DNA of 12,183 bases, taken from contig CAYTZR010000048.1 in the NCBI GenBank assembly GCA_964442605.1, positions 1-12,183 of the forward strand, written 5' to 3'. Below are positions 7,640 to 12,183 of the stretch, one piece after another. Below the pieces are notes generated by a model, which did no database searches, was not told the DNA's origin, and worked only from the letters and a program-made list of their open reading frames with translations. Within the stretch, counting starts at the first letter, position 1, and each line of letters starts with the position of its first letter. Made by a program: the position numbers and the translations under genes. The DNA comes from Monoglobus sp964442605. GTDB taxonomy: Bacteria; Bacillota; Clostridia; Monoglobales; Monoglobaceae.

Positions 7640-7933
7640 ATGGCAGAATTACAAGTAACATCATCACAGCTGAGATCGAAGGCGGAGGAGATTAGAAATC
7701 TCGGACAGGAGATTAATTCTTCTCTCGAGAACTTAAGAGAAACAGAGGGCGCCCTTGCCGGAATGTGGGAAGGCGAAGCTCAGACAACGTTCAGATCCGC
7801 GTTTAACACAAGCGCGACGCAAATGGAAACGTATAAGAGCGCAATCGAGAGCTATGCTCAGACACTCGAGGAAATTGCGGAGCAGTATGAGAGAGCGGAA
7901 GCAACAAATACTTCAACAGCAACAGTAAACTAA
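7640..7933 (+). CDS. WXG100 protein 4, canonical EsxA-like
   Basis: A 97-residue protein and the closest to a textbook EsxA in the window. The turn is M-W43-E44-G45, followed by an A-x-x-x-F helix start. The second helix carries Y83-E84-R85-A86-E87, the YxxxE export signal, and a short polar Thr/Ser/Asn tail ends the protein. It has the strongest ribosome site among the Esx genes, AGGAGG (7626-7631), 8 bases before the ATG, and follows a longer AT-rich gap than its neighbours, which suggests high expression. EsxA-type proteins form antiparallel four-helix homodimers and are the main secreted T7SSb substrates. Family assignment is firm; whether it is essential for the apparatus is unknown. Confidence 0.95.
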   Translation: MAELQVTSSQLRSKAEEIRNLGQEINSSLENLRETEGALAGMWEGEAQTTFRSAFNTSATQMETYKSAIESYAQTLEEIAEQYERAEATNTSTATVN

Positions 7934-7987
7934 GATACTTAGTATTGTATTGAAAAACTAAATTTAATTTCAAAGGAGATATTTATT

Positions 7988-8299
7988 ATGGCAGACATTA
8001 TTAAGGTTTCAACCGATCAATTAAGAGCAGGAGCAAGAACATTTGATGCAGAGGCACGTAATCTTTCAAATCTGATTGCGAGGATTGCCGATATCGCAAG
8101 CGGTATAAGCAGTGCTTGGAAGAGTGAGGCATCGACTACATATACAACTAAGTTTCAGCAGATGCAGGAGGACGGACAGCAGCTTCAAAGAAGAGTGCAA
8201 GAGCACTGTGAAGATATAGAAAACATCGCTAACGAGTATGATCAGGCAGAGGAGGCTGCAAGCTCGGCAGCAAGCGGTCTGCCTACTGATGTGATTTAA
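7988..8299 (+). CDS. WXG100 protein 5 (WKS turn), with LPTDVI tail
   Basis: A 103-residue WXG100-family protein. The turn reads W44-K45-S46, with serine in place of the usual glycine. The YxxxE signal is present (Y84-D85-Q86-A87-E88), and the extended tail ends LPTDVI like protein 2. AAAGGAG (7972-7978) is 9 bases before the ATG. It follows protein 4 after 54 bases, and a strong hairpin without T-run (8338-8368) follows it. Being next to the large glycine-rich protein at 8427, it is a candidate export partner of that protein, which is inference from order. Confidence 0.92.
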   Translation: MADIIKVSTDQLRAGARTFDAEARNLSNLIARIADIASGISSAWKSEASTTYTTKFQQMQEDGQQLQRRVQEHCEDIENIANEYDQAEEAASSAASGLPTDVI

Positions 8300-8337
8300 G
8301 TAATTAGTAAGGCTTTTTAATCATAGAAATATCACCG

Positions 8338-8368
8338 TCATCTTACCGCCGTCAGTGCGGTAAGATGA
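8338..8368 (+). other. Perfect 12-bp hairpin between the Esx genes and the cargo group
   Basis: Bases 8338-8349 (TCATCTTACCGC) pair without mismatch with 8357-8368 over a 7-base loop. Weaker pairing extends to 8333 and 8375. No T-run follows on either strand, so it is not a standard intrinsic terminator. In a 127-base gap between WXG100 protein 5 and the large substrate, such a structure could stabilise the 3' end of a processed Esx transcript or lower readthrough. Function is inferred. Confidence 0.7.
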
Positions 8369-8426
8369 TTGCGTGTAATTATATGTAAATGACCGGAAGG
8401 CTAAATACGAAAGAGAGGTGAGGTTT

Positions 8427-9614
8427 ATGGCAGAAATAAAAGTGGTTACATCGGCGCTTGACAATTTATCGGGAGAATTCAACGATATAGCGTCTGAGCT
8501 TAGACATATTTGCAGTGAGGTGTCCGGCGCTAAGCTGGGAGCGGGCTTTGATATAAGCTCGAAGAACCAAATAAACAACACTCTTGAGCGTATCAGTGAG
8601 TCAGTCGGGAGAAGCGCAAGAACTGTATCACAGATGTCTGATAAGCTCCGAACAGTTTCGCAAGCGTATAAGAATACAGAGAACAAGCTCTGCGGCAACC
8701 ATATAAACGGATCGGGATATTCACATGGCGGAATATCTTCTATTCCTTTTTATCTGACTAATCCGATAATTGCTACGCTATATGGGACTGCAAAACTTTT
8801 GGGCGATAAATATACAGCTGACTTTGTTAAGGGTGAAATCAGCGGAGAAACAAGCTTTTTGGGTTTGACAACAGCAGGAGCTTTAAGCGGTAGTCTTTTC
8901 CATGTAGAAGCGGAACTTGAAAACAACATATCATGGAAATTTAAAGATGATAAAGGAAATTGGGACTTCAAATCTTTTGGTATAGGACTGAAAGGCAAAG
9001 TCGGTGGTTCGGTGGCTACCGGCGAAGTAAAAGGCGATATAGGCGCTCTACACGGTAAATTATCAGGCGACTTCATTACCGGAACAGTAACCGGAGAAGC
9101 AAAATTTGGTTTATTTGATGATGGTGAATTTAATCCGTCGATATATGTGGGCGCAAAAGCCGAGGGCAGTGTTTTAAGCGGAGAAGGGGAGCTTAAATTA
9201 GGCGATGATAATTTTGGTGTAGATGTTAATGCATCCGGAGATTTGTTGCATGCCGAGGCTGAGGCAAAGGTCGGAGTCGGTTACATAGGCGAAGATGAGG
9301 ACGGCAATGCACAATATGGATTATCTGCAAAAGCCAGCGCTATGGCAAGTGCGGCAGAAGGAGAGGTTGAAGGCGGATTTACATTATTTGGCATAGATAT
9401 AGATGTTGGAGTCAAAGGCTATGCCGGTGCTGCCGGTGTAGAGGCAGGAGGCTCGGTGACAACCGATGGCGTAACGGCAAGTTTTTCGGGTGCAGCACTT
9501 TTGGGCGCCGGATTAGATGTGAACATTGATTGGAGCGGCTTTGACGATTGGGTTGACGATTCCCAAAGCGCCATTTATGAAGTAGGAGAGTTTCTCTTTT
9601 CCGGATTTAGATAA
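8427..9614 (+). CDS. Probable T7SS substrate: WXG-like helical head with glycine-rich beta-repeat body
   Basis: A 395-residue protein. Residues about 1-90 look like a WXG100/LXG-type helical hairpin: it begins MAEIKVVTS like its neighbours and carries Y81-K82-N83-T84-E85 near the end of helix 2, a YxxxE signal. The turn has no WxG but a Gly-rich stretch (34-41). A Gly/Ser/His linker and a mildly hydrophobic segment (about 105-125) lead to a body (about 135-370) of alternating short strands with many Gly, Ala and Val (for example GKVGGSVATGEVKGD). It ends in LDVNIDWSGFDDW and a short C-terminus. Similar Gly-rich bodies are known to me from large clostridial LXG-type proteins, where a toxin domain may follow; none is visible here. 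GAGGTGA (8415-8421) favours the ATG at 8427 over a GTG at 8418. DUF3592 and DUF4176 genes follow, as in effector operons. Export is likely; activity is unknown. Confidence 0.75.
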   Translation: MAEIKVVTSALDNLSGEFNDIASELRHICSEVSGAKLGAGFDISSKNQINNTLERISESVGRSARTVSQMSDKLRTVSQAYKNTENKLCGNHINGSGYSHGGISSIPFYLTNPIIATLYGTAKLLGDKYTADFVKGEISGETSFLGLTTAGALSGSLFHVEAELENNISWKFKDDKGNWDFKSFGIGLKGKVGGSVATGEVKGDIGALHGKLSGDFITGTVTGEAKFGLFDDGEFNPSIYVGAKAEGSVLSGEGELKLGDDNFGVDVNASGDLLHAEAEAKVGVGYIGEDEDGNAQYGLSAKASAMASAAEGEVEGGFTLFGIDIDVGVKGYAGAAGVEAGGSVTTDGVTASFSGAALLGAGLDVNIDWSGFDDWVDDSQSAIYEVGEFLFSGFR

Positions 9615-9650
9615 GTTCAATATATACGTTTTTGAAACGGAGGAAAGATT

Positions 9651-10082
9651 TTGCTGAGTTCAAATAGAATATTAGAGATATTTGTAAAACTATATCCTAT
9701 TATACCTTCTGCTCTTCTGGTTGTAACGGTTGTTCTTTGCTGGAACTTATATAATAAATCGACAAAATATAATGAAACCAAAGGAATAATAGTTGATTTT
9801 TATGAAACCACCTCAGAAATGAGAGTAAGTATGGATGCAGTGAAAGCAATTTCGCCTATAGTGGTATATGAAATTAATGGCAGAGAATATAGGTTTATCG
9901 GGAATTATTGTACTACAAATATGAAAATAGGCGATACGGTCAAAGTGCTGTACGATAAAACCTATCCTGAAAAGGCTTTGATAAAAACGGGTTTGTATAT
10001 CGCTCCGTTGATAACCGGTGGATTATGTGTTTTGTTTATATTGCCGATAATCGTATCTGTAATTTATAAAAAATTTATTTAA
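9651..10082 (+). CDS. DUF3592-like membrane protein, possible immunity or partner
   Basis: A 143-residue protein with two membrane segments (about 14-34 and 115-137) flanking a small beta-rich domain. The middle has the features of DUF3592: TKGIIVDFYET (43-53), PIVVYEINGREYRF (69-82), then IGDTVKVLYDKTYPEKALI (93-111). The start is TTG, chosen because GGAGG (9639-9643) is 7 bases upstream and no ATG or GTG lies near; a small CGTTT/AAACG hairpin (9627-9639) touches this site. Counting by eye, 9661-9840 is about 30% G+C, well below the phosphatase gene. It sits between the glycine-rich substrate and DUF4176, the position where immunity genes of T7SS toxins are often found, but the substrate shows no toxin domain, so immunity is only a possibility. 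The domain call is moderately strong. Confidence 0.75.
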   Translation: MLSSNRILEIFVKLYPIIPSALLVVTVVLCWNLYNKSTKYNETKGIIVDFYETTSEMRVSMDAVKAISPIVVYEINGREYRFIGNYCTTNMKIGDTVKVLYDKTYPEKALIKTGLYIAPLITGGLCVLFILPIIVSVIYKKFI

Positions 10083-10097
10083 GGAGGTGCTAATACT

Positions 10098-10388
10098 ATG
10101 TCATTTTTACCTATCGGTTCAGTCGTTTTATTAAAAGGTGCAAAAAAAAGAGTAATGATTTGCGGTAGAATCCAGACTGATGTTGCCACAAACAAAGTTT
10201 ATGATTATTCCGCATGTGTATATCCGGAAGGAATAATAGACTCAAAAGAACTTCTTATGTTTAACAATGAAAACATTGAAAGGGTTTATTTTATAGGCTT
10301 TCAAGATGGAGAAGAATTTTCATTTACAAAGTTCATAAGTGAAAAGATAAAGGATAAGGAGGGACTTTATGGCAAAGCTGAAGTTTAG
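10098..10388 (+). CDS. DUF4176 protein, likely substrate-targeting factor
   Basis: A 96-residue cytosolic protein. LPIGSVVLLKGAKKRVMICG (4-23), then VYDYSACVYPEG (34-45), FNNENIERVYFIGFQDGEEF (55-74), is the DUF4176 pattern. Members are common in Firmicutes T7SS loci, and some have been described as accessory factors needed for export of LXG toxins. Here it lies two genes after the putative substrate, which supports that role. A strong site, AAGGAGG, begins right at the stop of the preceding gene, so the two are likely coupled. Its last 20 bases overlap the phosphatase gene in another frame, and that gene's ribosome site lies inside it. Base composition is lower in G+C than the phosphatase gene. 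Confidence 0.85.
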   Translation: MSFLPIGSVVLLKGAKKRVMICGRIQTDVATNKVYDYSACVYPEGIIDSKELLMFNNENIERVYFIGFQDGEEFSFTKFISEKIKDKEGLYGKAEV

Positions 10389-12138
10389 TATTGGCGCGAT
10401 TTCCGATATAGGAATGCAGCGAGCCAATAACGAAGATAATTTATTTGTTCCGGGATACAGTGTAAGGGACAAATACGTTAATATCTATAATATGAATAAG
10501 CTGAACGACAACAAACCCCTGATTGTGGAAAATTCCGACAATGTTTTTTTTGCCGTGTGTGACGGTATGGGCGGACATAACGGCGGTGAGGATGCGTCGT
10601 TTATGGCGGTTTCTGCTATTCGGGATCAGTACAGCAGGCTGACGGAGGCGTCCAAGTACGACAAGGCTGTAGAGTGCTTTAACGAAGCGATAGACGGTAT
10701 AAGCTGTGACATAAGCTATGCCGCAGAGGTTACTCCTGCCCTTCGGGGAATGGGCGCAACGCTCGGCGGATTGTACTTTTTCGGCGATATGTTTATGCCA
10801 ATTAACGTTGGCGATAGCCGCGTGTATCGTTTGTGCCGAGGCAATGTTCGGCAGATATCCATGGATCATACCGATGAGTCAAGCGGCAAAGGTGTACTTA
10901 CACGGTATTTGGGTGTTCCGTCGGAGCTTGGAACGGTCACGCCATACTGCGGCATAGGAGCCGAAAAGATTTTGGAAAAGACAAGGTTCTTAATTTGCAG
11001 CGATGGCCTTACGGATATGCTTGACGACGACAATATTGGTGTTCTGCTCAACAAAAACAAAAACCCCGTCGATGCGGCTTATAACCTTGTTGAAACCGCA
11101 AAAAAGATGGGAGGTAAGGACAATATTACGGTTGAGGTTATTGATGCCTTGCCTACCGCGAACGCTGTCCAACGCGCGTTTAAGCGGCCTCGCACATACA
11201 TTGCGGTATGCGCTGCCGCAGCGATTATTGCCGGCGGCTGGTACGCGTATAGCAACTTTTTTGCGTATACAGGCAAGGAGTACTATGGTATATCAATTGA
11301 GATTTCAAAGCCGGACAAAGAGCTTATGGACAGCCTTGCGGAGGTTACGGATGATGTGTCAAAAGCCGGCGATCCGTCGGTGGACGTCGAGGACTACATA
11401 AGCGAGGACGAGAGCTTGGGCATGCAGATAAAGAAGCTGGAAATAAAGCTTAATACATATGACGCGGAGAATTTCGAGGAAGGGCTCACCGCTTGCGACC
11501 AAGCAACTGCTTGGTATGACGCTCGTGTTACCTTGCAGAGAGAAAAGCAATACGCGGCGGGTGAGCTTGAAGCGCTTAAGGCTCTGCGACAAGAAGCATA
11601 CGATATAAGGCTTAAGGATGAAGGTGGCGGTGCGGACGCCGAACAGATTGAAAAAACAGCGATTGAGCGGAGCGAATACCGCAGGCAGAAAGCGGAAGAA
11701 CTGCAAAACGGAATCAACGAGTATAAGGAAAAATACTTTGGCGAAGGCTCGGCTTTGAATGTCGCAAAGGCAGGCGACGATGCCGCACGCGCGGAATATG
11801 AAAAAGCCGAAGAGGCGAGGAAACAAGCCGAAGCAGCAAAAAAAGCCGCAGAGGTGCAAAGCGAACGGAAAAGTAATAATAATTCCGGCGGTAGTTCAAG
11901 CGGCGGCAGTTCAGGTAGCCGTTCAGGGGGCAACAGTTCAAGTGGCGGCAGTTCAGGTAGCCGTTCAGGCGGCGGCAGTTCAGGTGGCGGTTCAAGTAGC
12001 CGTTCAGGCGGTAGCAGTTCAGGTGGCGGTTCAAGTAGCAGCTCAGGCGGTAGCAGTTCAGGCGGTAGCAGTTCAGGCGGTAGCGGTTCAAGCGGCAGCA
12101 GTTCAAGCGGCAGCAGTTCAAGCAAACTGACGGATTGA
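10369..12138 (+). CDS. Membrane PP2C-type Ser/Thr phosphatase with Ser/Gly-rich outer tail
   Basis: A 589-residue protein. Residues about 1-262 are a PP2C (PPM) catalytic domain with all landmark motifs: SDIGMQRANNEDN (12-24), DGMGG (65-69), GDSRVYR (148-154), SDGLTD (211-216) and GGKDN (248-252). The metal-binding aspartates are present. PrpC/Stp relatives are about 250 residues and soluble. Here a membrane helix (about 277-298) follows, so the catalytic domain should be cytoplasmic. An outer part of about 290 residues contains charged helices with coiled-coil character (about 375-500), then a Ser/Gly tail with some Arg (506-586) ending SSSSKLTD. AAGGAGGG (10356-10363) lies 5 bases before the ATG. 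It overlaps the DUF4176 gene by 20 bases. It probably removes phosphate from threonines read by the FHA protein or EssC; the partner kinase is not in the window. The outer tail may span the cell wall. Catalysis is near certain; targets are inferred. Confidence 0.93.
   Translation: MAKLKFSIGAISDIGMQRANNEDNLFVPGYSVRDKYVNIYNMNKLNDNKPLIVENSDNVFFAVCDGMGGHNGGEDASFMAVSAIRDQYSRLTEASKYDKAVECFNEAIDGISCDISYAAEVTPALRGMGATLGGLYFFGDMFMPINVGDSRVYRLCRGNVRQISMDHTDESSGKGVLTRYLGVPSELGTVTPYCGIGAEKILEKTRFLICSDGLTDMLDDDNIGVLLNKNKNPVDAAYNLVETAKKMGGKDNITVEVIDALPTANAVQRAFKRPRTYIAVCAAAAIIAGGWYAYSNFFAYTGKEYYGISIEISKPDKELMDSLAEVTDDVSKAGDPSVDVEDYISEDESLGMQIKKLEIKLNTYDAENFEEGLTACDQATAWYDARVTLQREKQYAAGELEALKALRQEAYDIRLKDEGGGADAEQIEKTAIERSEYRRQKAEELQNGINEYKEKYFGEGSALNVAKAGDDAARAEYEKAEEARKQAEAAKKAAEVQSERKSNNNSGGSSSGGSSGSRSGGNSSSGGSSGSRSGGGSSGGGSSSRSGGSSSGGGSSSSSGGSSSGGSSSGGSGSSGSSSSGSSSSKLTD
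11902..12120 (+). repeat. Ser/Gly-coding tandem repeats in the phosphatase tail
   Basis: A 24-bp unit occurs twice identically (11902-11925 and 11944-11967, period 42). Five adjacent 15-bp units follow at 12046-12120; units 1 and 2 are identical (GGCGGTAGCAGTTCA), and units 4 and 5 are identical. They encode GGSSS/SGSSS pentapeptides. Such arrays change length easily by slippage or recombination, in steps that keep the frame. Confidence 0.85.
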
Positions 12139-12173
12139 TAAAAAGTAATTTAATAATTACAAATAAGTATTAT

Positions 12174-12180
12174 AAAGGAG
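12174..12180 (+). promoter_or_regulatory. Ribosome binding site of a gene beyond the window
   Basis: AAAGGAG lies 3 bases before the window end, 36 bases after the phosphatase stop. No terminator lies between: a short GTAATT/AATTAC hairpin (12145-12160) has no T-run. The operon therefore very likely continues, with the start codon just outside. Confidence 0.65.
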
Positions 12181-12183
12181 TGA

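Noticed and set aside
8321..8698. Minus-strand frame of 125 residues over the hairpin and substrate start
   Set aside because: It overlaps a well-supported + strand gene and the hairpin, has no ribosome site, and its sequence resembles no known family.
11394..12125. Long minus-strand frame rich in Leu, Pro and Glu
   Set aside because: It is the antisense reading of the Ser/Gly repeat and coiled-coil part of the phosphatase; low complexity keeps stops away. No ribosome site or family resemblance.
12145..12160. GTAATT/AATTAC hairpin after the phosphatase as a terminator
   Set aside because: The stem is AT-only apart from one pair, no T-run follows, and a ribosome site for another gene comes right after.

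Overview
The window looks like a chromosomal type VII secretion locus of the Firmicutes kind (T7SSb) from a Clostridia-class bacterium. The grounds are a full-length FtsK/SpoIIIE-type EssC ATPase with N-terminal FHA domains, a YukD/EsaB ubiquitin-like protein, a series of WXG100 proteins and a DUF4176 protein. Ribosome binding sites are strong AGGAGG-type, base composition is moderately AT-rich, and gene ends are tightly packed. The exact genus cannot be read from the sequence.

Layout: bases 1-99 hold hairpins and a rho-independent terminator of a gene that lies outside the window. Bases 100-368 are AT-rich leader with a candidate promoter (188-216) lying inside two tandem dyads (181-223). 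This is followed by a small HTH regulator (369-734). A short gap with three perfect-to-near-perfect 12-bp tandem repeats (758-793) precedes the secretion genes, all on the + strand: a membrane-anchored FHA protein (809-1360), EssC (1382-6364), EsaB/YukD (6369-6617) and five WXG100 proteins (6634-8299). A strong hairpin with no T-run (8338-8368) separates these from a presumed cargo group. That group is a 395-residue protein with a WXG-like helical head and a glycine-rich beta-repeat body (8427-9614), an AT-rich DUF3592-like two-TM protein started at TTG (9651-10082), and a DUF4176 protein (10098-10388). It overlaps a membrane PP2C phosphatase with an outward Ser/Gly-repeat tail (10369-12138). 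The window ends on a ribosome binding site for a further gene, so the operon continues.

How the parts probably work together: EssC is the motor that recognises helical-hairpin substrates bearing the C-terminal YxxxE signal. EsaB is the small partner found with EssC in T7SSb. WXG100 proteins are secreted substrates and partners. The large glycine-rich protein looks like an effector or surface-structure substrate, with DUF4176 as its likely targeting factor and DUF3592 as a possible immunity or membrane partner. The FHA protein keeps the phosphothreonine-binding signature and the phosphatase keeps its metal-binding aspartates, which implies that secretion is under Ser/Thr phosphorylation control. 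No kinase is in the window. EssA, EssB/YukC and EsaA/YueB are also absent and may lie downstream.
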